A DNA stretch of 64,000 nucleotides, taken from the NCBI RefSeq assembly GCF_020531965.1, contig NZ_JAJAWH010000005.1, positions 1 to 64,000 of the forward strand. Direction: 5' to 3'. Position numbers and translations under genes: made by a program. Origin of the DNA: Pseudorhizobium xiangyangii. Its GTDB lineage: Bacteria; Pseudomonadota; Alphaproteobacteria; Rhizobiales; Rhizobiaceae. Below the pieces are notes generated by a model. It made no database searches. It worked only from the letters and a program-made list of their open reading frames with translations, and was not told where the DNA came from. Positions 7,883 through 17,087 of this stretch are shown here, piece after piece (positions within the stretch are counted from its first letter, which is position 1; every line of letters begins with the position of its first letter).

Positions 7883-9103
7883 TCAACGGTGAGCGTTCAG
7901 CGAAATCACGTTGTGCATGGTTTCGTCTGCCGTCGAAAGGAACTTCTTGATGTTGCGGGCCGCCTGGCGAATACGGTGCTCGTTCTCCACGAGCGCGAGG
8001 CGGACGTAGTCGTCGCCCATTTCGCCAAAGCCAACGCCGGGTGCGACCGCGACATCGGCCTTCTCGACCAGGAGCTTGGAGAACTCCAGCGAACCGAGAT
8101 GACGGAATTTTTCGGGAATCTTCGCCCAGGCGAACATGGTTGCCGCCGGCGGTGGAACCTCGAACCCGGCCTTGCCGAAGCTCTCGACCATCACGTCGCG
8201 ACGGCGGCGATAGACATTGCGGACTTCCGCGATGTCGGATCCGTCACCGTTCAGCGCATGGGTTGCCGCCACTTGGATTGGCGTGAACGCGCCGTAATCG
8301 AGATAGGACTTCACCCGCGTCAGCGCCGCGATCAGCCGCTCGTTACCGACGGCAAAGCCCATGCGCCAGCCGGGCATGGAGAAGGTTTTCGACATGGACG
8401 TGAATTCGACCGCGACATCCATCGCGCCCGGCACTTCGAGAACCGAAGGCGGCGGGGCGTTCTCGTCGAAATAGATCTCCGAATAGGCAAGGTCCGACAG
8501 CACGATGATATCGTGCTTCTTGGCGAACGCGATAACGTCCTTGTAGAAATCGAGCGTTGCCACGTGCGCCGTCGGGTTGGACGGGTAGTTGATGATCAGC
8601 GCAAGCGGCTTGGGGATCGAATGTTTCACGGCGCGCTCGAGCGGCGGAAAGAAGCTTTCGTCCGGTTCCACGGACATGGAACGGATCACGCCACCGGCCA
8701 TCAGGAAGCCGAACGCATGGATCGGATATGTCGGGTTCGGGCACAGGATAACGTCGCCCGGCGCGGTAATCGCCTGGGCCATGTTCGCGAAGCCTTCCTT
8801 GGACCCCAGCGTCGCCACGACCTGCGTATCCGGATTGAGCTTCACGCCGAATCGACGCGCGTAATAGCCAGCCTGTGCACGGCGCAGGCCGGGAATGCCC
8901 TTGGAGGACGAATACCGGTGCGTACGTGGGTCCTGAACGACTTCGCACAGCTTGTCGACGATGTTCTTCGGCGTCGGCAGGTCGGGGTTTCCCATGCCGA
9001 GATCGATAATGTCGGCCCCCCCCGCTCGTGCGCTGGCCTTCAAACGGTTGACCTGTTCAAAGACGTATGGCGGTAGTCGGCGGACCTTGTGAAACTCTTC
9101 CAT
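7883..9103 (-). CDS. PLP-dependent aminotransferase (AlaC/AspC-like, class I)
   Basis: A 406-residue fold-type I aminotransferase. The pyridoxal lysine lies in SMSKTFSMPGWRMGF, the substrate arginine region is near YVRLALVENEHRIRQA, and IINYPSNPTA carries the conserved Asn. The overall sequence resembles the LL-diaminopimelate/AlaC/aspartate aminotransferase group annotated next to hom in rhizobia. Substrate specificity cannot be read from sequence; alanine or aspartate with 2-oxoglutarate is most likely. The start at 9103 has GGGGAGAG upstream; an upstream in-frame Met at 9130 adds nine unconserved residues. Confidence 0.9.
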   Translation of the reverse strand: MEEFHKVRRLPPYVFEQVNRLKASARAGGADIIDLGMGNPDLPTPKNIVDKLCEVVQDPRTHRYSSSKGIPGLRRAQAGYYARRFGVKLNPDTQVVATLGSKEGFANMAQAITAPGDVILCPNPTYPIHAFGFLMAGGVIRSMSVEPDESFFPPLERAVKHSIPKPLALIINYPSNPTAHVATLDFYKDVIAFAKKHDIIVLSDLAYSEIYFDENAPPPSVLEVPGAMDVAVEFTSMSKTFSMPGWRMGFAVGNERLIAALTRVKSYLDYGAFTPIQVAATHALNGDGSDIAEVRNVYRRRRDVMVESFGKAGFEVPPPAATMFAWAKIPEKFRHLGSLEFSKLLVEKADVAVAPGVGFGEMGDDYVRLALVENEHRIRQAARNIKKFLSTADETMHNVISLNAHR

Positions 9104-9204
9104 AACTCTCCCCGTGGAAGCTCGCGCCACCCCAAGGCAGCGCAGGGATTTTCGCCCTATCGGCGATTTCGTGATTTGCGACCAAACCGCCCGAAACGCA
9201 AGTG

Positions 9205-9606
9205 CTAATTGGCGATCGCGGCTTCGGCGTCGCGGCCATGCTCAGCAGCCAGGCGTCGCAGTTCGGCAAGCCGGCGCTGGTATTCGGCCTCGGAGACGCT
9301 GCCGTCGGCGCGCGCCTTCCCAAGTGCGGAAAGCTGGGCTTCCGAGCCGGCAGCCTCTTCGTCGCCGATCTGCGTATTCGCGGCGGTCAACGTGCGACCG
9401 AAGGTCGGATAGGTGCCGGAATCGCGCTTCGTGAACGGCGTCGCCGGAGGCGTAGGCGCATCCGCGACGACCGTTGCCGCGGGCGCGGTGTTTGGCACAC
9501 CATCGTCAAGCGCAAAGGTGTTGTTGCAGCCCGCCAACAGGACAGGCACTGCACCGATACACAGAATAACCGGCAGACAAGCTGCCATGCGCCTCAATTC
9601 GTCCAT
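9205..9606 (-). CDS. putative lipoprotein with C-terminal SHOCT-like motif
   Basis: A 133-residue protein with a hydrophobic leader and lipobox LAGC at Cys27. The middle is Ala/Pro/Thr-rich and probably disordered. The last 45 residues include an amphipathic helix pair with [19 protein letters not shown], which resembles the short SHOCT oligomerisation motif. The ATG at 9606 follows GGGGGG at a good distance. It is divergent from phaC, with about 130 bp between the starts. No specific function assigned. Confidence 0.7.
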   Translation of the reverse strand: MDELRRMAACLPVILCIGAVPVLLAGCNNTFALDDGVPNTAPAATVVADAPTPPATPFTKRDSGTYPTFGRTLTAANTQIGDEEAAGSEAQLSALGKARADGSVSEAEYQRRLAELRRLAAEHGRDAEAAIAN

Positions 9607-9738
9607 CTCATCCCCCCATTCCCGGCGTTCAAAAAAGCCGACGCCCGTGGCGCCGATTGCTGGCACTTGTATTCATTTTCGGGCACAATGTACAAAAGAA
9701 TTCAAACAACAAGAAACACTTCTGTTGTGGAGGAGCGA

Positions 9739-11583
9739 TTGGCCGACAAGAGGGAGGAGACCCAGCCAGGAGTGGAAGACATTCCCGGTTTCGATCCGCA
9801 GTCCATCGCCCCCTACATGGTGAAAGACCCGCATGCATTGGCCATGAACCTCGCGCGGGCGCTCGAACATCTCGGCCACGCCGCCTCGGAATGGCTCGGC
9901 CCACGCGAACGTGGCGAAATCCCTGACCCAGCAGCCGATCCGATAACCGATCTCGTCAAGACGCTCTCGGACGTCGTCAATTACTGGGTATCCGAGCCGC
10001 AAAGGACACTGGAGGCACAGACCCTCCTGTTCTCGAGCTATATCGGCATCTGGACGCGTACGCTTTCGCAGGCGGCCGGACAACAAACGCCGGAGCCCGC
10101 GGATCTTCCGAAAGACAAGAGATTTTCGGATGACGAGTGGGCGAAGAACCCGTTCTTCGCCTTCCTGCGACAGGCATATCAGGTAACAGCCTCCTGGGCG
10201 GAAAAACTCGTTGCCGATGCCGAGGGGCTCGACGATCACACACGCCAAAAGGCTGCCTTCTACGTCAGGCAACTGACGGCTGCCCTGTCTCCCGCCAACT
10301 TCGCGCTGACCAATCCGGAGGTCTATCGACAGACGGTCGCCAGCAGTGGCGCCAACTTCGTCGAAGGCATGCGCATGCTGGCGGAGGACATTTCCGCCGG
10401 CGGCGGCCAACTGCGCCTGCGCCACACGGATCCCAGCAAGTTCAAGGTCGGCCAGAATCTCGCGCTGACGCCCGGCAAGGTAGTCGCCCAGAGCGATCTA
10501 TGCGAGGTAATCCAGTACGATCCGAGCACAAAGACCGTTCTGAAGCGGCCGTTGCTGATCGTGCCGCCATGGATCAACAAATTCTACATCCTCGACCTGA
10601 CGCCGCAGAAAAGCTTCATCAAATGGTGCGTCGACCAGGGCCATACCGTCTTTGTGATCTCCTGGGTCAATCCGGATGCCCGTCACGCCACCAAGAACTG
10701 GGAAGCCTATATCGAGGAAGGCATCGAATTCGCTCTCGACACCGTCGAAAAGGCCACCGGCGAAAACAAGGTCAACGCCATCGGCTATTGCGTCGGCGGG
10801 ACACTTCTGGCGGCGACGCTGGCGCTTCATGCACGCAAGAAGGATCGGCGCATCGCGTCGGCCACCTTCCTCACCACCCAGGTAGATTTCACGCTTGCCG
10901 GAGATCTCAAGGTCTTCGTCGACGAGGAGCAACTGGCGGCCATAGAGAAGCAGATGAACCGCACCGGTTATCTCGAAGGCTCGAAAATGGCCAATGCCTT
11001 CAACATGCTGCGCGCGTCCGAACTTATCTGGCCCTACGTCGTCAACAACTACCTGATGGGCAAGGAGCCCCTGCCCTTCGACCTCCTGTACTGGAACGCC
11101 GATTCGACGCGCATGGCAGCCGCCAACCACGCCTACTACCTGCGCAATTGCTATCTCGACAACCGGCTGGGCAAGGGTGAGATGACGCTCGCGGGTCAGG
11201 TCATTTCCCTCAAGGACGTCAAGATCCCGATCTATAACCTTGCCACCCGAGAGGATCATATCGCGCCTCCCCGCTCGGTCTTCCGTGGATCTGCGCTGTT
11301 CGGCGGACCGGTCGAATTCGTGCTCAGCGGATCCGGCCATATCGCCGGCGTCGTCAATCCTCCGGACAAACAGAAGTACCAGTATTGGACCAGTGGCAAA
11401 CCGAAGGGTGAATTCGACGACTGGCTTGCCAAGGCACAGGAAACGAGCGGCTCCTGGTGGCCCCATTGGCATGCCTGGGTCAGCAAGCGGGATGACGATC
11501 AGGTTCCTGCGCGCAATCCCGGTGGCGAGGCGTTGAATGCCATCGGCGATGCTCCCGGCGCTTACGTGCTGGAACGGGCATAG
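9739..11583 (+). CDS. phaC: class I poly(3-hydroxyalkanoate) synthase
   Basis: A 614-residue polymerase that joins 3-hydroxyacyl-CoA units into polyhydroxybutyrate at granule surfaces. An N-terminal PhaC_N region is followed by an alpha/beta hydrolase core. The catalytic triad is visible: Cys351 in the modified lipase box GYCVGG, Asp506 in REDHIAPP, and His534 in SGHIAGV. I favour the TTG start at 9739 because GGAGGAG sits 3-5 nt upstream; an in-frame ATG at 9688 would add 17 residues but lacks a ribosome binding site. The gene stands alone without phaAB and is followed 9 bp later by sfsA. A phasin gene is at 30337. Confidence 0.95.
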   Translation: MADKREETQPGVEDIPGFDPQSIAPYMVKDPHALAMNLARALEHLGHAASEWLGPRERGEIPDPAADPITDLVKTLSDVVNYWVSEPQRTLEAQTLLFSSYIGIWTRTLSQAAGQQTPEPADLPKDKRFSDDEWAKNPFFAFLRQAYQVTASWAEKLVADAEGLDDHTRQKAAFYVRQLTAALSPANFALTNPEVYRQTVASSGANFVEGMRMLAEDISAGGGQLRLRHTDPSKFKVGQNLALTPGKVVAQSDLCEVIQYDPSTKTVLKRPLLIVPPWINKFYILDLTPQKSFIKWCVDQGHTVFVISWVNPDARHATKNWEAYIEEGIEFALDTVEKATGENKVNAIGYCVGGTLLAATLALHARKKDRRIASATFLTTQVDFTLAGDLKVFVDEEQLAAIEKQMNRTGYLEGSKMANAFNMLRASELIWPYVVNNYLMGKEPLPFDLLYWNADSTRMAAANHAYYLRNCYLDNRLGKGEMTLAGQVISLKDVKIPIYNLATREDHIAPPRSVFRGSALFGGPVEFVLSGSGHIAGVVNPPDKQKYQYWTSGKPKGEFDDWLAKAQETSGSWWPHWHAWVSKRDDDQVPARNPGGEALNAIGDAPGAYVLERA

Positions 11584-11592
11584 CGGCGGCCG

Positions 11593-12312
11593 ATGATCTT
11601 CGATCCGCCGCTTGTTTCCGCAACGCTTGTCCAGCGTTACAAACGCTTTCTGTTCGACGCCGTCCTCGATGACGGCACGCCGATCACGGGCTCCTGCCCC
11701 AACACCGGCTCCATGCAGGGTCTGACAGCACCGGGATCGCGCATCTGGATGTCGCTCCACGACAGTCCCACTCGAAAATACCGGCACATGCTGGAAATGG
11801 TCGATGTGGATGGAACGCCGGTCGGCATCAATACCGGCTTGCCCAACCGGCTGACGGAAGAAGCAATCCGCGCCGAACGAGTACCTCCGCTCGCCGGTTA
11901 CACGACAATCCGCCGTGAGCAGCGCTATGGCAGGAATTCGCGCATCGACTTCCTGCTGGCGGTGCCGGGCCGGCCTGATGCCTACGTCGAGGTCAAGAAC
12001 GTACACTTCATCCGCAATGCGGGCCTTGCAGAATTTCCGGACACGGTGACCAAACGAGGCGCCAAGCATCTCGAGGAACTTGGCGACATGGTGGAACTCG
12101 GTCACCGCGCGGTGATGCTCTACGTGATCCAGCGGCAGGATTGTGATCGCTTTCGACTTTGCAGCGATCTCGATCCGGGTTATGCCGCTGCTTTCCGGCG
12201 AGCAGCCGATCGCGGTGTCGAGGCCTACGCCCTGCGCTGCAAGGTCACGCCGTCGGAAATCGTCGCCACCCACCTTATCGAGATGGACGACATCTGCCCG
12301 CATGCAGTATGA
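11593..12312 (+). CDS. sfsA: SfsA family DNA/RNA nuclease-like protein
   Basis: A 239-residue SfsA protein. The N-terminal OB-like part begins with the family's [14 protein letters not shown], followed by [10 protein letters not shown]. The C-terminal restriction-endonuclease-like half contains RIDFLL and EVKNV, with the Asp/Glu-x-Lys arrangement of PD-(D/E)xK nucleases. E. coli SfsA was first named for sugar fermentation stimulation; its actual role is nucleic-acid related and unclear. It lies in a plus-strand run with phaC upstream and map 25 bp downstream. Confidence 0.92.
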   Translation: MIFDPPLVSATLVQRYKRFLFDAVLDDGTPITGSCPNTGSMQGLTAPGSRIWMSLHDSPTRKYRHMLEMVDVDGTPVGINTGLPNRLTEEAIRAERVPPLAGYTTIRREQRYGRNSRIDFLLAVPGRPDAYVEVKNVHFIRNAGLAEFPDTVTKRGAKHLEELGDMVELGHRAVMLYVIQRQDCDRFRLCSDLDPGYAAAFRRAADRGVEAYALRCKVTPSEIVATHLIEMDDICPHAV

Positions 12313-12337
12313 ACGACAAGATTGAAAGAGCGACCGG

Positions 12338-13174
12338 ATGGTAACCTATATCGACGCGGTTGACGCCCCCTTGAAGAACACCGGAGCCATCCGCCTCTAC
12401 AGTGCGGACGATTTCGCAGGCATGAGGAAAGCGTGTCTTTTGACGGCGCGTTGCCTCGATGAACTTGCGTCCATCGTCAAGCCTGGCGTGACCACGAGCC
12501 AGATCGATCGCTTCGTCTTCGATTTCGGCATGGAGCACGGCGCTCTTCCCGCGACACTGAACTACCGGGGTTACAAATACTCGGTCTGCACGTCCATCAA
12601 TCACGTGGTCTGCCATGGGATGCCGGATGACAAGCCGTTGCGCGACGGGGATATCGTCAATATCGACGTCACCTATGTCCTTGACGGATGGCACGGCGAT
12701 TCCAGCCGCATGTATCCGGTCGGGCAGCTCAAGCGTGCGGCGGAACGCCTGCTCGAAGTTACCCATGAATGCCTGATGCGCGGCATCGCCGCCGTTCGTC
12801 CAGGCGCGCGGACGGGCGCGATCGGCCAGGCGATCCAGACCTTTGCGGAAGCAGAGCGCTGCTCGGTCGTCCGGGATTTCTGCGGCCATGGAGTCGGCCG
12901 GCTCTTCCACGACACCCCCAATATCCTGCACTATGGTCGCGCCGACGAAGGACCGGAGCTGCGCGAAGGAATGATCTTCACCATCGAACCGATGATCAAC
13001 CTCGGCAAGCCGCATGTGAAGGTGCTGGCCGACGGCTGGACCGCCGTCACGCGCGATCGCTCTCTTTCAGCTCAGTACGAGCACGCGGTGGGTGTCACGG
13101 CCACCGGCTGCGAGATCTTCACCCTGTCCCCGGCGGGGCTCGACCGGCCCGGCCTTCCGCCGCTGACAAGGTAG
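12338..13174 (+). CDS. map: type I methionine aminopeptidase
   Basis: A 278-residue enzyme that removes N-terminal Met from new proteins. The five metal ligands are present: Asp110, Asp121, His184, Glu217 and Glu248, in the contexts NIDVTY, GDSSRMY, GHGVGRLFHD, TIEPM and YEHA. His93 in VVCHGMP is the substrate-binding histidine. Length and order are typical of Map-1a without an N-terminal zinc extension. It is followed 6 bp later by radC, an arrangement common in rhizobia. Confidence 0.96.
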   Translation: MVTYIDAVDAPLKNTGAIRLYSADDFAGMRKACLLTARCLDELASIVKPGVTTSQIDRFVFDFGMEHGALPATLNYRGYKYSVCTSINHVVCHGMPDDKPLRDGDIVNIDVTYVLDGWHGDSSRMYPVGQLKRAAERLLEVTHECLMRGIAAVRPGARTGAIGQAIQTFAEAERCSVVRDFCGHGVGRLFHDTPNILHYGRADEGPELREGMIFTIEPMINLGKPHVKVLADGWTAVTRDRSLSAQYEHAVGVTATGCEIFTLSPAGLDRPGLPPLTR

Positions 13175-13180
13175 CACACG

Positions 13181-13990
13181 ATGACGCGCTCCTCCCCTCC
13201 ACATGACGGCGACCAGCCAACCATGGAAGAGGAGGCGAATGAGCGCGGTTTCTTCGCGGACCAGCCCGCAAGGTCAGGCTCACTCAAACGCAGCGGCGTG
13301 CTGTCCGGAGACGACAAGCAGGCGCATTATCATGGTCACCGGGATCGCTTGCGAGCACGGTACCGCGACCACGGCGATACTGCGCTGGCGGACTACGAGA
13401 TCCTCGAGCTTCTGCTGTTCCGCCTTATCCCGCGCCGCGATACGAAACCGATCGCCAAGGCGCTGATCGAGCGCTTCGGCAACCTGGCAGGTGTGTTCGG
13501 CGCCCAGTCTGCTCGGCTGCAGGAGGTACCGGGCGTCGGAGAGACGGTGGCGCTCGACCTGAAGCTGATCGCAACCGTCGGCCACCGCATGCTGAAGAGC
13601 GAGTTGCGCGGCAAGCAGGTTCTCTCCTCCTGGTCGTCGGTGATCGACTACTGCCACGCGGCAATGGCCTACGAATCGCGAGAGCAGTTCCGAGTCCTAT
13701 TCCTCGACAAGCGCAACGCGCTGATCGCCGACGAAGTGCAGGGAATGGGGACCGTCGACCATACGCCGGTCTATCCGCGAGAGGTGGTGCGGCGGGCATT
13801 GGAGCTGTCGGCGACCGCCATTATATTGGTTCACAATCATCCGAGCGGCGATCCAACGCCGTCGCGGGCCGATATCGACATGACCAAGACGATCATCGAG
13901 ACGGCCAAGCCTCTCGGCATCACCGTCCATGATCACATTATCATCGGCAAGGAAGGCCACGCCAGCCTCAAGGGGCTGCGGCTGGTCTGA
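13181..13990 (+). CDS. radC: RadC/JAMM-domain protein
   Basis: A 269-residue RadC family protein. A disordered acidic N-terminus is followed by a UPF0758 helix-hairpin-helix region (about 75-130, with [12 protein letters not shown]) and a JAMM metalloprotease-like domain with [14 protein letters not shown] (His218, His220, Ser228, Asp231). The old name implies DNA repair, but that role was withdrawn for E. coli and the biochemical activity is unproven. The start at 13181 follows map closely, suggesting one operon. Confidence 0.93.
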   Translation: MTRSSPPHDGDQPTMEEEANERGFFADQPARSGSLKRSGVLSGDDKQAHYHGHRDRLRARYRDHGDTALADYEILELLLFRLIPRRDTKPIAKALIERFGNLAGVFGAQSARLQEVPGVGETVALDLKLIATVGHRMLKSELRGKQVLSSWSSVIDYCHAAMAYESREQFRVLFLDKRNALIADEVQGMGTVDHTPVYPREVVRRALELSATAIILVHNHPSGDPTPSRADIDMTKTIIETAKPLGITVHDHIIIGKEGHASLKGLRLV

Positions 13991-14146
13991 TCGCTCGCTA
14001 ACCGGCGCACTTGTTGCATTGTCGGTGAACAAAGGGTGCTTTGGGCCGTTTTGCCTGCGCACCTAAATCAAACCGTAAGGCAAGGCTGGTAAGGGTCACG
14101 CAGACCGGTCGCGCGCGACCGTCGAGACCAGCAAGCGGAGCATTTC

Positions 14147-15616
14147 ATGAACCATTATGACCTCATCGTTGTTGGCAGCGGTCCAGCCGGGCGTCGCGCC
14201 GCAATCCAGGCCGCCAAGCTGGAGAAAAGCGTTCTCGTCATCGAACGGGGTCGGCGCGTCGGAGGCGTTTCCGTCCATACGGGGACCATTCCGTCGAAGA
14301 CCTTGCGAGAGACGGCGTTGAACCTGACGGGCTGGCGCGAGCGCGGCTTCTACGGTCAGTCATACCGCGTCAAGCAGGACATCAGCGCCGACGACCTGCG
14401 CCGGCGGCTGCTGATCACGCTCGACCACGAGGTAGAAGTCCTCGAGCACCAGTTTTCCCGCAACCGGGTCCAGCATGTCCGCGGGGCCGCCCATTTCATC
14501 GACCCGAACACGCTCGAAGTCGAAAAGACCGATGGCGAAGTGATGCGCGTTGCTGGCAAGTCCGTCCTGCTTGCTGTGGGCACGCGCCCCTATCGACCGA
14601 CGCACATTCCATTCGATGGAAAATCCATCATCGATAGCGACGAATTGCTTGAAATCCACACGGTTCCACGATCCCTCATCGTCGTCGGTGCCGGCGTCAT
14701 CGGCATCGAATACGCAACCATCTTCAGTGCGCTGGACACCCAGGTGACGGTCATCGAGCCTCGGCAGACGATGCTCGACTTCATCGACCGTGAGATCGTC
14801 GAGGACTTCACCTATCAGCTGCGCGACCGCAACATGAAGCTGATCTTCGGACAGTCCGTCGAAAAGATCGAAAAGGATGCAGGCGGCAAGTGCCGCATCG
14901 AGCTCAGCAATGGGCGCGCCCTGCAATCGGAAATGGTGTTGTTTGCGGCTGGCCGTGTGGGTGCCACCGACAGCCTCAACCTGGCCGCCGCCGGTCTCGA
15001 AGCGGATAGCCGTGGACGCCTGAAGGTCGATCCGGAAACGTTCCAGACGGCGGTGTCGCATATTTATGCAGCTGGCGACGTCGTGGGTTTCCCGAGCCTG
15101 GCCTCCACGTCCATGGAACAGGGGCGCATTGCGGCCCGCCATGCTGTGGGCGCGCCGGCAAGCGAGCCGCCGCAATATTTCCCCTACGGCATCTACGCCG
15201 TTCCGGAGATTTCCACCTGCGGTCTCACGGAAGAGGAAGTCGGCGAGCGCAACATTCCCTACGAAACGGGCATCGCGCATTTCCGTGAGACGTCACGCGG
15301 CCACATCATGGGCCTCGACAGCGGCCTCCTGAAAATGATCTTCTCGCGCAAGACACGCCGGCTGCTTGGCGTGCATATCGTCGGCGAAGGCGCGACGGAA
15401 CTCGTCCACATCGGACAGGCAGTGCTCAACCTCAAGGGAACGGTCGACTATTTCGTCGAGAACACGTTCAACTACCCGACATTGGCGGAAGCCTACAAGA
15501 TCGCCGGCCTCGACGCGTGGAACCGCATGGGCGAAGGGCCCAAGGAAGCGCCTGTCGCGACCGGCCAATCGCTCGACAGCGCCCTCACCGACATGAAAAA
15601 AGCCGCGTCGAACTGA
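14147..15616 (+). CDS. sthA: soluble pyridine nucleotide transhydrogenase
   Basis: A 489-residue flavoprotein that passes hydride between NADPH and NAD+. It has the FAD motif GSGPAGRRAA near residue 10, the second dinucleotide motif GAGVIGIEYA in the middle, and AAGDVVGFPSLAS before the dimerisation domain. At the place where dihydrolipoamide dehydrogenases have a redox disulfide, this protein reads GGVSVHTGTIPSKTLRE with no cysteine. That rules out a disulfide reductase and fits SthA. Its last codons form the 5' arm of a terminator hairpin. Confidence 0.93.
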   Translation: MNHYDLIVVGSGPAGRRAAIQAAKLEKSVLVIERGRRVGGVSVHTGTIPSKTLRETALNLTGWRERGFYGQSYRVKQDISADDLRRRLLITLDHEVEVLEHQFSRNRVQHVRGAAHFIDPNTLEVEKTDGEVMRVAGKSVLLAVGTRPYRPTHIPFDGKSIIDSDELLEIHTVPRSLIVVGAGVIGIEYATIFSALDTQVTVIEPRQTMLDFIDREIVEDFTYQLRDRNMKLIFGQSVEKIEKDAGGKCRIELSNGRALQSEMVLFAAGRVGATDSLNLAAAGLEADSRGRLKVDPETFQTAVSHIYAAGDVVGFPSLASTSMEQGRIAARHAVGAPASEPPQYFPYGIYAVPEISTCGLTEEEVGERNIPYETGIAHFRETSRGHIMGLDSGLLKMIFSRKTRRLLGVHIVGEGATELVHIGQAVLNLKGTVDYFVENTFNYPTLAEAYKIAGLDAWNRMGEGPKEAPVATGQSLDSALTDMKKAASN

Positions 15617-15626
15617 CGCGGCTTTT
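15601..15626. terminator. terminator overlapping the 3' end of sthA
   Basis: Stem AGCCGCGTC (15601-15609) and GACGCGGCT (15615-15623), a 5-nt loop, a T run after it and an A run before it, so it could act in both directions. The sthA stop codon lies at the loop/stem junction (15614-15616). Confidence 0.85.
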
Positions 15627-15630
15627 CTGA

Positions 15631-15666
15631 GGATATTGGCAGGGCCCGCGATGCGGGCCCATATCC
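15631..15666 (-). terminator. hairpin just past rpsD
   Basis: GGGCCCGC (15642-15649) and GCGGGCCC (15653-15660) form an 8-bp stem with a 3-nt loop. The outer bases GGATAT and ATATCC can extend it. It lies immediately downstream of the rpsD stop on the minus strand. There is no clear U tract, so it may protect the mRNA end rather than terminate by itself. Confidence 0.55.
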
Positions 15667-15667
15667 A

Positions 15668-16285
15668 TTAACGCGAGTAGAATTCGACGACCAGGTTCGG
15701 TTCCATGATGACGGCGTAAGGCACGTCGGACAGGGTCGGAATGCGAACGAAGGTGGCAACCATCTTATTGTGGTCGGCATCGATGTAGTCCGGAACGTCA
15801 CGCTCGGCGAGCGATACGGCTTCCAGAACCGTAACCAGCTGCTTCGACTTCTGGCGAACTTCGATGACGTCGCCGGCCTTGCAGCGGTACGAACCGATGT
15901 TGACGCGAACGCCGTTCACGGTCACGTGGCCGTGGTTGACGAACTGGCGGGCAGCAAAGACGGTCGGTACGAACTTGGCGCGGTAGACGATTGCGTCAAG
16001 ACGCGACTCGAGCAGGCCGATCAGGTTTTCACCGGTGTCGCCCTTGCGGCGGTTGGCTTCATCGTAAGTTGCGCGGAACTGCTTCTCGCGGATATCGCCG
16101 TAGTAGCCCTTCAGCTTCTGCTTGGCGCGCAACTGCACACCGAAGTCGGAAAGCTTGCCCTTGCGGCGCTGACCGTGCTGGCCCGGGCCGTATTCGCGGC
16201 GGTTGACCGGGGACTTCGGACGACCCCAGATGTTTTCGCCCATACGGCGATCGATTTTGTACTTAGACGACGCGCGCTTGCTCAT
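15668..16285 (-). CDS. rpsD: 30S ribosomal protein S4
   Basis: A 205-residue primary 16S rRNA-binding protein of the small subunit. Its N-terminal extension fits alphaproteobacterial S4, and the S4 RNA-binding domain (about 95-160) contains [13 protein letters not shown] and [14 protein letters not shown]. The start at 16285 follows AAAGGAAA; another in-frame Met five codons upstream is less likely. As is usual in rhizobia, rpsD stands alone outside the main ribosomal protein clusters. A strong leader hairpin (16310-16329) precedes it. Confidence 0.98.
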   Translation of the reverse strand: MSKRASSKYKIDRRMGENIWGRPKSPVNRREYGPGQHGQRRKGKLSDFGVQLRAKQKLKGYYGDIREKQFRATYDEANRRKGDTGENLIGLLESRLDAIVYRAKFVPTVFAARQFVNHGHVTVNGVRVNIGSYRCKAGDVIEVRQKSKQLVTVLEAVSLAERDVPDYIDADHNKMVATFVRIPTLSDVPYAVIMEPNLVVEFYSR

Positions 16286-16309
16286 CGTATTTCCTTTCAA
16301 CAGGTTTCA

Positions 16310-16329
16310 CCGATCTGTTGCCAGATCGG
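16310..16329 (-). promoter_or_regulatory. GCAA-tetraloop hairpin in the rpsD leader
   Basis: Read on the minus strand, CCGATCTG, the tetraloop GCAA and CAGATCGG form a perfect 8-bp stem about 25 nt upstream of the rpsD start codon. S4 is an RNA-binding autoregulator in other bacteria, so a structured leader here could be the control site. That role is inference. Confidence 0.5.
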
Positions 16330-16417
16330 ATCAAGGAAACACGCCCTCCTCTGAACTCCGCTCTTGGAGTCCTGACAGGCCACTCACGGAAGCTCCGGAA
16401 AAGGCCACGGGACATGT

Positions 16418-16448
16418 CAAATAAAACACCGGGCGTTGCCACCCGGTG
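16418..16448 (-). terminator. orphan minus-strand terminator-like hairpin
   Basis: CACCGGG (16427-16433) and CCCGGTG (16442-16448) with an 8-nt loop; on the minus strand it is followed by GTTTTATTTG. No protein gene ends there, so it may terminate a small RNA or limit antisense reading into rpsD. Confidence 0.45.
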
Positions 16449-16749
16449 CTGGTCGGGTCTTTAGGCGGATGCCGTGGGGATGTCAAACGGAATCTGCCTC
16501 GGAGACCCCAGTCGGTCGCAGTCCCATAGCCATCCTGGCTCTGGATGGCGCCTGCGGAGCGCCTCGGCCAACGCCCGCGATCCATGACGATCGGATCCTT
16601 CATATACACCGCCTTCCACCTGAAGTCATCGCGATGCCTGTCCTGTCTTTTGATGTCAGCGGTGTGTCTTGACGTGAAGACAAATACAAGCAACTATCTT
16701 CTCGTAAAGATATATTGTCCGTCATCGACGAGAACTCAGGGAGGCAGCC

Positions 16750-17085
16750 GTGTTTCACGTCATTCCGCAGGAAAGCCAGCAGCAGTTCAAGAACAGGACG
16801 ATCCTTTTCGAAGGCGGGGAATTCGGGGTCCCGCTCTCTCTGTTCCTGATCGACAATGAGCCGGGGCAAGGTCCGGACCTGCACGTGCATCCTTATGCCG
16901 AAACGTGGATTGTACGTTCCGGGCGCGCACGCTTCACGGTCGGGGAGGAAACGATAGAGCCAAAGCCCGGCGACATCGTCGTCGTCCACCCCAACACGCC
17001 GCATTGCTTCAAGAATATCGGCGACGGCAGGCTGGAGCTCACCTGCATCCACGCCAATGAGAAGGTGATCCAGAGCTTTCTGTGA
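16750..17085 (+). CDS. cupin-fold protein
   Basis: A 111-residue single-domain cupin. Motif 1 is HVHPYAETWIVRSGRARF with likely metal ligands His45, His47 and Glu51. Motif 2 is PGDIVVVHPNTPH with His85. Small cupins of this type bind a divalent metal and act as isomerases, dioxygenases or sugar-binding proteins; nothing here selects among them. The GTG start at 16750 follows GGGAGG. It ends 2 bp before the convergent ATPase gene. Confidence 0.85.
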   Translation: MFHVIPQESQQQFKNRTILFEGGEFGVPLSLFLIDNEPGQGPDLHVHPYAETWIVRSGRARFTVGEETIEPKPGDIVVVHPNTPHCFKNIGDGRLELTCIHANEKVIQSFL

Positions 17086-17087
17086 AC

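Larger units (their letters stand above)
16301..16749. other. 449-bp gene-free stretch between rpsD and the cupin gene
   Basis: It holds the rpsD leader, a minus-strand terminator-like hairpin at 16418-16448 and the cupin promoter region. The open frames here have poor codon bias, and I see no protein gene. A small minus-strand RNA ending at 16418 is possible. Confidence 0.6.

Noticed and set aside
6603-9076. Two long plus-strand frames (about 429 and 414 codons) opposite hom and the aminotransferase
   Set aside because: Antisense shadows of two conserved enzymes; no ribosome binding sites and atypical amino acid composition.
10498-12303. 601-codon minus-strand frame opposite phaC and sfsA
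   Set aside because: It spans two conserved plus-strand genes and their junction; mirror-frame composition.
16331-16693. 120-codon minus-strand frame upstream of rpsD
   Set aside because: Poor codon bias, no ribosome binding site and no recognisable family; the region looks like leader and regulatory sequence.
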